Assembly (NCBI RefSeq): GCF_004361915.1 | Contig: NZ_SNWP01000010.1 | Span: 1,142,050-1,206,049 of the forward strand | Direction: 5' to 3' | Source of the DNA: Sediminibacterium goheungense | GTDB taxonomy: Bacteria > Bacteroidota > Bacteroidia > Chitinophagales > Chitinophagaceae | Length of the DNA: 64,000 nucleotides | Part shown: in pieces, positions 1-8,488 of the stretch | Layout: each line of letters begins with the position of its first letter | Position numbering within the stretch: position 1 is the first letter of the stretch | Translations under genes and position numbers: made by a program | Notes under the pieces: generated by a model | Database searches by the model: none | Told to the model about the DNA's origin: nothing | Seen by the model: only the letters and a program-made list of their open reading frames with translations

Positions 1-183
1 AAACAGGATGAAAACAAAGTCTTAACAAATGGTGGCAGGGTTTTGGCAGTAAGCGCTTACGGAAAAAATATTACAGATGCAGTAACCAGGTCAAAAAATA
101 AACTCAGAGAAATTTCGTTTGAAGGAATGTATTTCAGAAAAGATATCGGGTATGAGTTTGATGAGGTAACTGATAGCTTATAG
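1..183 (+). CDS. purD: Phosphoribosylamine-glycine ligase, C-terminal end (partial)
   Basis: Frame 1 is open from the window edge to a TAG at 181-183 and gives 60 residues. The stretch GGRVLAVSAYG, followed by DAVTRSKNK and FRKDIGYEF, matches the conserved C-terminal end of PurD (GAR synthetase), the ATP-grasp enzyme that joins glycine to phosphoribosylamine in purine synthesis. The N-terminal ATP-grasp domains lie outside the window. The last residues (DEVTDSL) are a short non-conserved tail. The assignment rests on this C-terminal signature only, but that signature is distinctive. Confidence 0.85.
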   Translation, partial: KQDENKVLTNGGRVLAVSAYGKNITDAVTRSKNKLREISFEGMYFRKDIGYEFDEVTDSL

Positions 184-250
184 TTCATAGATTGATGTGC
201 TTTCAAATAAAGCAATTCCTACTATTCACCATCAGCCATCAGCCATTTGC
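183..250. repeat. Word-repeat intergenic segment between purD and mreB
   Basis: The segment has short repeated words on both sides (TTATAGTTCATAG on the left, ATCAGCCATCAGCCAT on the right) around a small hairpin at 198-214 (TGCTTT/AAAGCA). It resembles the better formed inverted repeats elsewhere in this window, but its arms pair only weakly, so it is a doubtful member of that group. The hairpin lacks a T-tract, so I do not call it a terminator. Confidence 0.3.
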
Positions 251-289
251 AAATCTTTTTGGAACCCTTGAAAAATCAGTATTTTAGAC

Positions 290-321
290 TTTGTTATTTC
301 CAGTAATTTCAACCACCTTTG
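290..321 (+). promoter_or_regulatory. Putative Bacteroidota-type promoter of mreB
   Basis: TTTG at 290-293 and CACCTTTG at 314-321 are separated by 20 bases. This fits the Bacteroidota housekeeping pattern (TTTG near -33, TAnnTTTG near -7) with one mismatch. The expected transcript start is near 325, leaving a leader of about 35 nt before the mreB ATG. Confidence 0.5.
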
Positions 322-359
322 CATTCATTGATCAAGAAATAAAGCATTTTTAATATACA

Positions 360-1385
360 ATGGGATTATTCAACTTTTTTACGCAGGAAATAGCCATGGA
401 TCTGGGCACCGCCAATACCCTGATTATCCATAATGATGAAGTAGTGGTAAATGAGCCTTCGATTGTGGCCCTGAACCGTAACAATATGAAAGAAGTGCTG
501 GCAGTGGGGAAAAAAGCCCTCATGATGCACGAAAAAACCCATGAAAGTATCCGAACCGTTCGCCCGCTTAAAGACGGAGTTATTGCCGACTTTAACGCTG
601 CCGAGCTGATGATCAGGGAGTTAATCAAGATGATTTACCCCAAAAAGCCTTTATTTCCGCCCAGCTGGAGAATGGTTATCTGCATTCCGTCTTCTATTAC
701 CGAGGTGGAGAAGCGTGCCGTTCGTGATAGTGCCGAACAGGCCGGAGCCAAGGAAGTGTATATGATCCACGAACCCATGGCCGCCGCACTGGGTATTGGC
801 ATTGACGTGGAAGAGCCTGTTGGTAACATGATCATAGACATCGGAGGTGGTACTACCGGTATTACGGTGATTGCACTGGCCGGTATTGTATGCGACCAGA
901 GCATACGTGTAGCGGGTGATGAATTTACAGCTGATATTATGGAGGCTTTACGCCGTTACCATAGTTTATTGATAGGTGAACGTACTGCAGAACAGATTAA
1001 AATCAATGTAGGCGCCGCCATGAAAGACCTTGATAACCCACCAGATGATATGCCTGTAAACGGACGTGATCTTGTAACGGGTATTCCCAAACAAATCATG
1101 GTGAGTTATCAGGAAATTGCAGAAGCACTCGATAAAAGCATCTTCAAAATAGAAGAAGCCATACTCAAAGCGCTGGAAACCACACCACCTGAACTGGCAG
1201 CCGATATTTACCGCAGAGGCCTGTATCTCACCGGCGGTGGTGCCCTTTTGCGTGGTCTGGATAAACGCTTAAGTGCTAAAATTAAATTACCCGTACATGT
1301 AGCAGATGATCCGCTGAAAAGTGTGGTTCGTGGTACAGGACTGGCATTAAAAAACTACCAGCGTTTTCCATTCATCATGCGATAA
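360..1385 (+). CDS. mreB: Rod shape-determining protein MreB (actin-like)
   Basis: This 341-residue protein has the usual MreB length. It shows the actin-fold ATPase motifs: phosphate-1 near the start (AMDLGTANTLI, about residues 12-22), phosphate-2 (IDIGGGTTGITVIAL, about 159-173) and the adenosine motif (YLTGGGALLRGLD). An amphipathic N-terminus (MGLFNFFTQEI) fits membrane anchoring. MreB filaments direct lateral-wall synthesis by the RodA/PBP2 machine encoded just downstream. It is the first gene of the mreBCD-PBP2-rodA cluster and has its own putative promoter at 290-321. A hairpin with a T-run separates it from mreC, so it may be made in excess over the later genes. Confidence 0.97.
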   Translation: MGLFNFFTQEIAMDLGTANTLIIHNDEVVVNEPSIVALNRNNMKEVLAVGKKALMMHEKTHESIRTVRPLKDGVIADFNAAELMIRELIKMIYPKKPLFPPSWRMVICIPSSITEVEKRAVRDSAEQAGAKEVYMIHEPMAAALGIGIDVEEPVGNMIIDIGGGTTGITVIALAGIVCDQSIRVAGDEFTADIMEALRRYHSLLIGERTAEQIKINVGAAMKDLDNPPDDMPVNGRDLVTGIPKQIMVSYQEIAEALDKSIFKIEEAILKALETTPPELAADIYRRGLYLTGGGALLRGLDKRLSAKIKLPVHVADDPLKSVVRGTGLALKNYQRFPFIMR

Positions 1386-1396
1386 GTAAGATTTCA

Positions 1397-1427
1397 AGCA
1401 CGGCCTTAGTGGTCAGTGCTGTTTTTT
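1397..1427 (+). terminator. Putative terminator or attenuator between mreB and mreC
   Basis: AGCAC-GGCC (1397-1405) pairs with GGTCAGTGCT (1411-1420) through one bulge and one G-T pair, with a 5-nt loop, and is followed by GTTTTTTG. This has the form of a weak intrinsic terminator inside the mre cluster and would lower mreC/mreD transcription relative to mreB. Confidence 0.5.
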
Positions 1428-1448
1428 GATCGCTAATAGATTCTCAGG

Positions 1449-2300
1449 TTGAAAAATATCTTTTTTTTCATACGGCGTTATTTCACTTTTCTGAGCTTTT
1501 TGCTCTTGCAGGTAGTTGCCATCATATTACTGACCCGTTCCAGCACAACACATGAGGTCTTTTTTTCCGATGCTACCAGCGAACTTACCGGTAACCTGAA
1601 TAAACGCTACAGCAACCTTCGCAGCTATTTTAGCCTGGGAGAAACCAACAGACAGCTCGCAGAAGAGAATACCCGCTTAAAAAACCTGCTGGCATCCAAC
1701 AATATTGCGCCCGACAGTTCCCGGATCAACTATACAGATACCACCGTAAGAGATTCATCGGGCCGTTACCGAAAATTCACCTGGCTGCCTGCCCGCGTAA
1801 TAGGTAATACCGTAACCCTGCAAACCAATTTCCTTACCCTGGAAAGAGGCAGTAACCAGGGAGTGAAAAAAGGTATGGCAGTAGTGGGGCCGCAGGGTAT
1901 AGTAGGTGTAGTGGTAGAGATAAGCCCGAATATCAGTAAAGTCATGAGTCTTTTACACCGCAACAGCCGTGTAAGTGCCATGCTTAAAAAAGATAATAAT
2001 GCTGGTAGCATTGAGTGGGATGGTAACGACCCCTCTATTCTCATATTACGCAATGTTTCAAAAAGCGCAAAAGTTGTGAAAGGCGATACCGTGGTAACCA
2101 GCACTTATTCAGCTAATTTCCCATCTAATTTGATGGTAGGAACCGTTTCATCAATAGTAGCAGACCCCTCCAGTAATTTTTACACCCTGAAAATTAAAAC
2201 AGCCACCAACTTCTTTACGGTTCAGTATGTATACCTGGTGGAAAATACCCGCTATACCGAACAGGTTCAACTGGAAAATACACCCATGACCAATCAATGA
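1449..2300 (+). CDS. mreC: Rod shape-determining protein MreC
   Basis: The 283-residue product has an N-terminal cytoplasmic tip, one membrane segment (about residues 12-30, FLSFLLLQVVAIILL), a coiled-coil stretch (NRQLAEENTRLKNLL) and the periplasmic beta-barrel MreC domain (RGSNQGVKKGMAVVGPQGIVG). MreC bridges MreB to PBP2 and activates elongation synthesis. The only start giving the membrane anchor is a TTG at 1449, since there is no in-frame ATG upstream of it. The gene overlaps mreD by four bases (ATGA), which implies translational coupling. Confidence 0.93.
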   Translation: MKNIFFFIRRYFTFLSFLLLQVVAIILLTRSSTTHEVFFSDATSELTGNLNKRYSNLRSYFSLGETNRQLAEENTRLKNLLASNNIAPDSSRINYTDTTVRDSSGRYRKFTWLPARVIGNTVTLQTNFLTLERGSNQGVKKGMAVVGPQGIVGVVVEISPNISKVMSLLHRNSRVSAMLKKDNNAGSIEWDGNDPSILILRNVSKSAKVVKGDTVVTSTYSANFPSNLMVGTVSSIVADPSSNFYTLKIKTATNFFTVQYVYLVENTRYTEQVQLENTPMTNQ

Positions 2301-2830
2301 GCAGCTTAGTAAAAAATATTATCCGTTTTATTCTGTTTATCCTGTTACAGGTATTCATACTCAATGAAGTACCACCCTTGCATCGTTTCATCGTTCCCTA
2401 TATCTATTTCCTGTATATACTATGGCTGCCTTTTACCATTAACCGGATTGCTCTCATGCTGATTGCTTTTGCATTTGGGCTGAGTCTTGATTTCTTTTCA
2501 GGCACCACCGGTCTGCACGCCGCCCCCTGTGTACTTATTGCCTACATACGACCATTCCTGCTCAACCTGATTTTACCACAGGAAACCATAGAACAGAGCT
2601 ATTCCGAACCTGGCAGCAAAAGCATGGGCTGGGCTCCTTATAGTTTATATGTTGGCCTGCTGACTTTTATACACCATTTCTACCTCGTACTGATTGAATG
2701 GTTAACTTTTGGCGACTTTCTTTATTTCCTTGGCAAAGTGCTTGGTACCACTGCCGTCAGCCTTCTTATGATCTTTCTGGCAGAGCTACTTTTCCTGCGA
2801 AAGGGAAAGTATCGGACGAATGCAGCTTGA
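2297..2830 (+). CDS. mreD: Rod shape-determining protein MreD
   Basis: This 177-residue, very hydrophobic protein has about five predicted membrane segments and lies directly after mreC with an ATGA overlap. Size, topology and position fit MreD, the integral membrane partner of MreC in the elongasome. Sequence conservation in MreD is low, so the call leans on context. A motif typical of the family, GLSLDFFSGTTGLHA, is present at about residues 61-75. The gene is followed by an intergenic inverted repeat before the PBP2 gene. Confidence 0.9.
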   Translation: MSSLVKNIIRFILFILLQVFILNEVPPLHRFIVPYIYFLYILWLPFTINRIALMLIAFAFGLSLDFFSGTTGLHAAPCVLIAYIRPFLLNLILPQETIEQSYSEPGSKSMGWAPYSLYVGLLTFIHHFYLVLIEWLTFGDFLYFLGKVLGTTAVSLLMIFLAELLFLRKGKYRTNAA

Positions 2831-2832
2831 AC

Positions 2833-2956
2833 GTGAATGGTCAATGGTCAATGGTGAATAGAAGAGATATCGGTAAGCGCCTTTTCCCTCTATTCATTAG
2901 CCCGTATAAAATCATATACCTATTCCTCATTCACAATTCACAATTGACCATTCACC
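2833..2956. repeat. Intergenic inverted repeat built from GGTCAAT/GGTGAAT words
   Basis: The left arm (2833-2859) reads as near-tandem words, GTGAATGGTCAATGGTCAAT and so on. The right arm (2929-2956) is its reverse complement with about three or four mismatches. The arms are separated by about 70 bases. No T-tract follows either arm and no open frame of coding character lies between them. The structure recurs with different words at other intergenic sites in this window. Confidence 0.75.
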
Positions 2957-3011
2957 AAAACAATCGCCGGGTGCAAAATATTTTCACAACAATTTTTCCT
3001 GTTTTTTTTCG

Positions 3012-3039
3012 TTTGATCCATTACAAAGCACCAATTTTG
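3012..3039 (+). promoter_or_regulatory. Putative promoter for PBP2-rodA
   Basis: TTTG at 3012-3015 and CAATTTTG at 3032-3039 are 16 bases apart. This is a slightly short spacing and a one-mismatch -7 box relative to TAnnTTTG. It lies just after the inverted repeat and about 38 bases before the PBP2 ATG, so PBP2-rodA could be transcribed separately from mreBCD. Confidence 0.35.
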
Positions 3040-3076
3040 TAGTACACTTTCTCTTTACGTTTATTCCCAAAGAAAT

Positions 3077-5173
3077 ATGCCTGTCTTCAACCAGAGCCGA
3101 AGCCGTGTGATACAGTTTATTTTTGCAGGTGTTTTCATCGCCATTACCGGGCAGTTGATCAACCTGCAGTTGTTTTCCAGCAAATACAAACTGGCCGCTG
3201 ACAACAATGCTTTCTACCGGAAAGTAATTTATCCCGACCGTGGCATCATCTTCGACCGAAAAAAAAGAGGCATACTTGAAAATACCATCAGTTATGATCT
3301 GGTTGTAATTCCATCCGAAGCCCGGGGTACAGATACCGCCACACTTTGCCGTTTGCTGAATATTGATACGGCCGTTTATAAAAAGAGAATACGTGATCTC
3401 ATCTTCAAAAATACAAGTGTAAAACCCAGTGTGTTTGAGGCACTTCTTACACCTGAAATGTTCGCCAAACTCAATGAGAACATGTACCGCTTCCCGGGTT
3501 TTTCACTGAATGAAAGATCGGTGCGCACTTATCCTTACAATGTGGGTGCTGCCATACTGGGTTATATGGCTGAAGTAGATACAGGTTTTCTCCGCAGACA
3601 TAAAGATGAAGGCTATGAAATGGGCGATTATTTCGGTAGCACGGGTTTGGAAAGCACGTATGAAAAAGTACTCATGGGTCAGCGCGGTATCAAACGCTTT
3701 ATCCGCGATAATAAAGGTCGTTTACAGGGATCCTGGGAAAATGGTGCTTATGATACGGCTGCTGTAGCAGGTAGCAACCTGTATTCCAGTATAGATGTAG
3801 AGTTACAGCAACTGGGTGAGAAGTTGATGGAAAACAAAGTAGGTAGTATTGTTGCCATCGACCCTAAAACCGGGGGCATACTTTGTATGGTGAGTGCACC
3901 TACCTACAACCCCAACTACCTCACTGGTAACCAGCGAAAAAAACACCTGGTTGAAATGATGTATTTCGACCCTCGCCTCCCCTTATTAAATAGAACATTG
4001 GGAACATTCTATTCACCAGGCTCTACATTTAAAACCATGGTGGGCATTATTGGCATGAATGAAGGAGTTATAGATGATCAATTTTCAGTAAGCTGCGGAG
4101 GTGCTTATTATGGTTGCGGAAGACCGATGGGCTGCCATGCGAAAGGAACTTTTACCCTGAAACCCGCCATCTCAAAATCCTGTAACAGCTATTTTGCTGC
4201 CACTTTTAGAAGAATACTGGATAACGGGAAGTATCCCAACAGAGATAGTGCACTGAGTGCATTTAACCAATATGCGTATTCATTCGGACTAGGTAAAAGA
4301 CTCGGCGTTGACCTGCCTTCCGAAAAAATAGGTAATATACCTACGCCAAAATATTATCGAAGTATCTTTGGAAAGAACTGGCAGTCTTGTAACATTATTT
4401 CAAATAGCATTGGCCAGGGTGAGATAGCTACTTCTCTTACACAACTGGCTAATGTGATGGCGATTATCGCCAATAAAGGTTGGTATTATACACCCCATCT
4501 GATCGATTCCATTGAAGGTGGTGATGAATATGGTTTATTGGATAAGTATAGGATAAAACACAAAACCAGAGAGATTCCGGAATATGTATGGGAAGAAGTG
4601 CATGAAGGTATGCAAGGTACAATGGAATTTGGTACCGGTTTTTATGCAAAAGTACCCGGCATCAATGTGTGTGGTAAAACAGGTACTGTTGAAAATGCTT
4701 ATCGCGGTCAAAAATTGAAAGATCATGCCTTCTTCGGAGCTTTTGCCCCTCGTGAAAACCCTCGTATTGCAATAGCCGTTATGTGCGAAAATGCGGGCTT
4801 TGGAGCTACTTCGGCAGCGCCAATTGCCAGTTTACTGATTGAGAAATACCTCAAAGATTCTATTACAGGTAATGACCGGAAAGCAAAAGTAGAACAGCTC
4901 GCCAATATGAACCTGATTCCGCCACAGATGAAAAAGCAGATGGCACAGCGTGATTCTTTGAGAAGTGCCCAACAATTGGCCGCCGCCAAAAAAGCTGCAC
5001 GCGACACTTCGGGCGTAACAGAAGCCCCGGAAGAAACAGAGTCGGATAGCGCCACAATACCGGGCAAACAGCAGCCTATGAAAAAGGGTACCAAAAAAGA
5101 CACCATCACAAAAGTGGCACTGTTACCGGAAGAAAAACGTAAAACCAATAGTAAAAGAAAAACAACGGCCTGA
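3077..5173 (+). CDS. mrdA: Penicillin-binding protein 2 (elongasome transpeptidase)
   Basis: This 698-residue protein has an N-terminal membrane anchor (about residues 12-30), the PBP dimerisation domain (PDRGIIFDRKK near residue 53) and a transpeptidase domain. Catalytic motifs are SxxK (GSTFKTM, Ser near 316), SxN (SCN near 368) and KTG (CGKTGTVE near 533). It crosslinks glycan strands made by RodA, whose gene starts 5 bases downstream. After about residue 600 there is a charged, K/A/T-rich tail of roughly 95 residues that is not part of the catalytic fold and makes the protein longer than the E. coli enzyme (633 residues). Confidence 0.95.
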   Translation: MPVFNQSRSRVIQFIFAGVFIAITGQLINLQLFSSKYKLAADNNAFYRKVIYPDRGIIFDRKKRGILENTISYDLVVIPSEARGTDTATLCRLLNIDTAVYKKRIRDLIFKNTSVKPSVFEALLTPEMFAKLNENMYRFPGFSLNERSVRTYPYNVGAAILGYMAEVDTGFLRRHKDEGYEMGDYFGSTGLESTYEKVLMGQRGIKRFIRDNKGRLQGSWENGAYDTAAVAGSNLYSSIDVELQQLGEKLMENKVGSIVAIDPKTGGILCMVSAPTYNPNYLTGNQRKKHLVEMMYFDPRLPLLNRTLGTFYSPGSTFKTMVGIIGMNEGVIDDQFSVSCGGAYYGCGRPMGCHAKGTFTLKPAISKSCNSYFAATFRRILDNGKYPNRDSALSAFNQYAYSFGLGKRLGVDLPSEKIGNIPTPKYYRSIFGKNWQSCNIISNSIGQGEIATSLTQLANVMAIIANKGWYYTPHLIDSIEGGDEYGLLDKYRIKHKTREIPEYVWEEVHEGMQGTMEFGTGFYAKVPGINVCGKTGTVENAYRGQKLKDHAFFGAFAPRENPRIAIAVMCENAGFGATSAAPIASLLIEKYLKDSITGNDRKAKVEQLANMNLIPPQMKKQMAQRDSLRSAQQLAAAKKAARDTSGVTEAPEETESDSATIPGKQQPMKKGTKKDTITKVALLPEEKRKTNSKRKTTA

Positions 5174-5178
5174 GTTGT

Positions 5179-6525
5179 ATGAATAAAAGAAACCATCAAA
5201 TAGCCACCCAGGGTGTTGACTATCTCGTTATCTGGTTATATGCCATACTGGTAGCTATTGGCATACTCTGTATTTTTATGGTGGAGTACAGACCCGGAGC
5301 AGACTGGTTCACTACTTTTCTTAATGGAAAGACCAACTATAGCAAACAACTCATTTTCGCTGGTGTTTGTGCTATAGCTGCCACTTTTATTCTCCTCACA
5401 GACAGTAAGCTCTTTACGGCATTTGCCAATCTGTTTTACCTTTTCGGTATACTGCTTATGCTGGCTACTTTCGTCATTGGTAAAAACATCAATGGCTCCC
5501 GAAGCTGGATACCATTAGTGGGTGGATTTAACCTGCAACCAGCTGAACTGTGTAAAATATTTGCGGCGCTGGCGCTCGCCAAGTTTTTATCGAGGCAGGA
5601 AGTAGATTTCACCAAAATCCGTTCACAACTCATTGCAGGTGCCATCACACTATCACCCGCTGTGCTTTCCATCCTGCAACATGAATTAGGCCTGGCACTC
5701 GTGTATACCAGCTTCCTCATTGCTATGTACCGTGAAGGCTTGCCCGCACAGATACTTATTATTGGTTCCTCATTTGGTGTACTCGTAATTGCCACTTTAA
5801 TCCTTGAACCCAATATACTTGCCATTATTCTTACCGTAATAGCAGCACTGGTTATCTTCCTTTTACGCAAACAAATTAAAAAGAAGAAAAAACTACTCAC
5901 GGTTATCATCACCATTTGGTTGATCTGTGTAGGTGTGCAACGTTTTGTTGTACCCTATATTTTCAATAACGTACTCGAATGTTACCAGAGTACCCGTATC
6001 TACAGCATGGTTGGTAAAGAATACAACTGCGCAGATAATAAAAAGGCTCAGGATAAAAGCAATACCAATAAACCCGTTAGAAAACCGGATGATTATAATG
6101 TACGCCAAAGTAAAATTGCGATCGGTTCCGGTGGCTTTTTCGGACGCGGCTTTTTAAAAGGTACCCAGACAAGAGGTAAATATGTTCCGGAACAACACAC
6201 TGATTTCATTTTCACTTCTCTGGGTGAAGCTTTTGGTTTTGTGGGTTGCTTTATCTTCCTGCTTATTTATCTTTTCCTTTTGTACCGGATTGTACGGATT
6301 GCAGAACGGCAAAGAAGTACTTTCAGCAGGGTATATGCATATAGTGTGGTAAGTATTCTGTTTTTCCATATTGCTGTGAACGTGAGTATGACTATTGGTT
6401 TATTTCCGATTGTAGGTATTCCATTACCCCTGATCAGCTATGGCGGCTCATCTTTACTTACCTTTACCGTACTGATCTTTATCATGCTGAGGCTTGATGC
6501 AGACAGACAAATGGTTTTAAGATAA
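5179..6525 (+). CDS. rodA: Rod shape-determining protein RodA (SEDS glycosyltransferase)
   Basis: The 448-residue polytopic protein has about ten membrane segments and the SEDS-family signatures GSRSWIPL, FNLQPAELCKI and, near the end, MTIGLFPIVGIPLPLISYGGSS. RodA polymerises lipid II into glycan strands and works with PBP2. A hydrophilic segment between about residues 270 and 315 (NCADNKKAQDKSNTNKPVRK) falls in the large extracytoplasmic loop and is longer than in E. coli RodA. The gene starts 5 bases after the PBP2 stop and ends 9 bases before the MBL-fold gene, so the three are probably cotranscribed. Confidence 0.95.
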   Translation: MNKRNHQIATQGVDYLVIWLYAILVAIGILCIFMVEYRPGADWFTTFLNGKTNYSKQLIFAGVCAIAATFILLTDSKLFTAFANLFYLFGILLMLATFVIGKNINGSRSWIPLVGGFNLQPAELCKIFAALALAKFLSRQEVDFTKIRSQLIAGAITLSPAVLSILQHELGLALVYTSFLIAMYREGLPAQILIIGSSFGVLVIATLILEPNILAIILTVIAALVIFLLRKQIKKKKKLLTVIITIWLICVGVQRFVVPYIFNNVLECYQSTRIYSMVGKEYNCADNKKAQDKSNTNKPVRKPDDYNVRQSKIAIGSGGFFGRGFLKGTQTRGKYVPEQHTDFIFTSLGEAFGFVGCFIFLLIYLFLLYRIVRIAERQRSTFSRVYAYSVVSILFFHIAVNVSMTIGLFPIVGIPLPLISYGGSSLLTFTVLIFIMLRLDADRQMVLR

Positions 6526-6534
6526 AGAAAAGGC

Positions 6535-7290
6535 ATGCAGATCATTCCACTTTCAGAAGGCAGTTTTACCATTGACAAAACCAAAGTATTTGTTCCTTTC
6601 GACACAGAAAAAGAGGAACTCAACAATCGACCCATCGGTAGCCTGCTGGTAGAAATACAACCCTTTTTAGTGATCACAGAAAAAGATGTGATATTGCTCG
6701 ATACCGGGCTTGGCTACAATGAAGCAGACGGTACCCCTCAGTTATATAAAAACCTGCAAAGAGCAGGCATTAACCCGGCTCAGGTTACCAAGGTATTAAT
6801 GAGTCATCTGCACAAAGACCATGCAGGCGGTGTAACCATTGATAATGTGCAAACACAGGAACGTTTTATCAGTTTCCCATATGCGACTTATTATGTACAG
6901 CAGAGAGAAATGGAATTTGCCCTGGGTATTGGCTCTGCCTCTTATATTCCGGAAGATTTTCGTTTACTGGAAGAATTCAGTCGTGTTGTATGGCTTACAG
7001 AAGAGGAAGGAGTGATTGACGGTTATATCCGTTACCAACTCACCGGCGCCCACAGTAAATATCACCAGGTTTTCTGGATTGAAGAAAACGGACAAACTGC
7101 TTTCTTTGGTGGAGATGACGCACCTCAACTGCAACAGATGAAAAGCCGCTTTGTGGCCAAATACGATTATGACGGAAAAAAATGTATGGAACTACGTAAG
7201 CAATGGTGGGAAGAAGGGCAACAGAAAGGCTGGACCTTCTTATTCTATCATGATATACAGTCGCCCGTTTGGGGACCACTCAAATCATAA
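6535..7290 (+). CDS. MBL-fold metallo-hydrolase
   Basis: This 251-residue protein carries the metallo-beta-lactamase fold zinc motif HxHxDH (MSHLHKDHAGG, near residue 90), preceded by ILLDTGLG, and later conserved blocks GAHSKYHQ and FFGGDDAP. These suggest a two-metal hydrolase of the lactonase/glyoxalase-like branch, but the substrate cannot be read from sequence. There is no signal peptide, so it should be cytoplasmic. It is the last gene of the mre/PBP2/rodA run, 9 bases after rodA. Its TAA stop directly abuts the stop of the convergent gene. Confidence 0.85.
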   Translation: MQIIPLSEGSFTIDKTKVFVPFDTEKEELNNRPIGSLLVEIQPFLVITEKDVILLDTGLGYNEADGTPQLYKNLQRAGINPAQVTKVLMSHLHKDHAGGVTIDNVQTQERFISFPYATYYVQQREMEFALGIGSASYIPEDFRLLEEFSRVVWLTEEEGVIDGYIRYQLTGAHSKYHQVFWIEENGQTAFFGGDDAPQLQQMKSRFVAKYDYDGKKCMELRKQWWEEGQQKGWTFLFYHDIQSPVWGPLKS

Positions 7291-7716
7291 TTACTGATCG
7301 GTTATTTTCTGTTCCCGTACTTTTTTACGCTGCTCCATTCTTTGCTGTAGTTCTTTTCGCACAACATTCATAAACTCACGCTCAGCCATCAGCGCTTTAT
7401 TAACACGCTCATCGGTAACCAGAATTTTTTTCAGATCTGTTTTATACTTTTTACGGATATTCAGCACCGCTTCTTCAAAGGCTAGAATATCATCTTTATT
7501 ATCACCTCTTGCTTTCCTTATATCGGCTGTATAACTATTATACAGTGGCCAGAATTTTTCGGCTTCTTCCGTAGTAAGAGAAAGATGCTTCGTGAAATAA
7601 GCCACTTTTAATACTTCAATATTCTTGCGTTCCCCCATCATTTTACGCTGGGGTTCCTGTGCCATCAAAGAAGACAGCGCGAATACTGTAATAAAAAACA
7701 GGATTATTTTTTTCAT
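7291..7716 (-). CDS. Small secreted protein, Spy/CpxP-like
   Basis: The 141-residue product has a clear signal peptide (MKKIILFFITVFALSSLMAQ) and a helical, highly charged remainder with LSLTTEEAEKFWPLYNSY and a C-terminal RKELQQRMEQRKKVREQ helix. Periplasmic helical proteins of this form in Bacteroidota resemble the Spy/CpxP group (envelope-stress chaperones or sensors), although the exact LTxxQ repeats are not seen. It overlaps the upstream membrane protein gene by four bases and is third in an ECF sigma factor operon, which supports a role in envelope stress. The specific function is inferred. Confidence 0.7.
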   Translation of the reverse strand: MKKIILFFITVFALSSLMAQEPQRKMMGERKNIEVLKVAYFTKHLSLTTEEAEKFWPLYNSYTADIRKARGDNKDDILAFEEAVLNIRKKYKTDLKKILVTDERVNKALMAEREFMNVVRKELQQRMEQRKKVREQKITDQ

Positions 7717-8456
7717 GATTCACTATTTGTATCAGCCTTAGCTTCTCCTGAAACTTCGGTAGATTCATCTAAATATTGTTTCAATTCATCATCACTACTC
7801 ATCTCAATATGTTCATCTACTTCGGGTAATGCTTCAATACCATATACATCACGGTCACCTGTATTAATCACCATCTTTTCCGAAGTGGCAAGATAAGTAT
7901 TCAGCTCCTCTTCGCTTAATCGGGATATTTCATGAGAAACATCCAGCTGGGCATAATTGATATTGGCACTATTATTTTCTGACCGGCTATTGTACATAAA
8001 AGCTGTAACAACTATTACACCGGTTGCAACCGCTGCGGCAGCATATTGCATCCATTTGTTTTTCTTCCGAACCGGCATCTGAATAACCGGTATGGCTGCC
8101 TCGGCTGCCTTTTCCATAATACCTTCCATTTGAAACTGGGGCAGGCTTATGGATGTATAGGGCATTTGTTTAGATATGGTATTTAATAAAGGCGCAATCT
8201 CTTCCAGTTCATTGGCAACCGCCTGTTTGTGTATAGCAGCCATGATACGGTCAGATAGCTGATTAAAATAACCAGCAGGTACCTGGTACCCCCGGCTTTT
8301 CTCAACCATTAACCCGACAACTGATTGCTCCAGCAATTTTCCGGTGATACCCTCAAAATAACCAAAAGGCAGGCTGTAAGGCATATGATAAGGCCATAAA
8401 GACATAGACGGATCTATCTGTGCTAATTCTGCTGTTATTTCTTCTCTCTGACTCAT
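7713..8456 (-). CDS. Single-pass membrane protein of an ECF sigma operon, probable anti-sigma factor
   Basis: The 247-residue protein has a cytoplasmic N-terminal region of about 130 residues, one membrane segment (about 136-153, YAAAAVATGVIVVTAF) preceded by basic residues (PVRKKNK), and an acidic periplasmic tail. This is the topology of an anti-sigma factor. The N-terminal part contains related short motifs (LPFGYFEGITGKLLEQ, VPAGYFNQLSDRIMAAI and a looser third), a pattern often seen beside Bacteroidota ECF sigma factors. It starts 32 bases after the sigma gene and overlaps the next gene by four bases. No zinc-binding HxxxCxxC motif is present, so it is not a classical ZAS-type anti-sigma factor. 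Confidence 0.65.
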   Translation of the reverse strand: MSQREEITAELAQIDPSMSLWPYHMPYSLPFGYFEGITGKLLEQSVVGLMVEKSRGYQVPAGYFNQLSDRIMAAIHKQAVANELEEIAPLLNTISKQMPYTSISLPQFQMEGIMEKAAEAAIPVIQMPVRKKNKWMQYAAAAVATGVIVVTAFMYNSRSENNSANINYAQLDVSHEISRLSEEELNTYLATSEKMVINTGDRDVYGIEALPEVDEHIEMSSDDELKQYLDESTEVSGEAKADTNSES

Positions 8457-8488
8457 TGTTTTATTGGATACTTCTGCGAATGCAAAGT

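Noticed and set aside
198..214. Hairpin after purD as a terminator
   Set aside because: The stem is only six base pairs and is followed by mixed sequence, not a T-run.
2698..3042. Plus-strand open frame of 114 residues
   Set aside because: It overlaps the mreD end in another frame and then runs through the inverted repeat; composition is not protein-like and both ends are explained by other features.
4723..5199. Minus-strand open frame of 158 residues opposite the PBP2 tail
   Set aside because: It is antisense to a confidently coding region and has no motif; the C-rich and S-rich composition reflects the complement of lysine/alanine codons.
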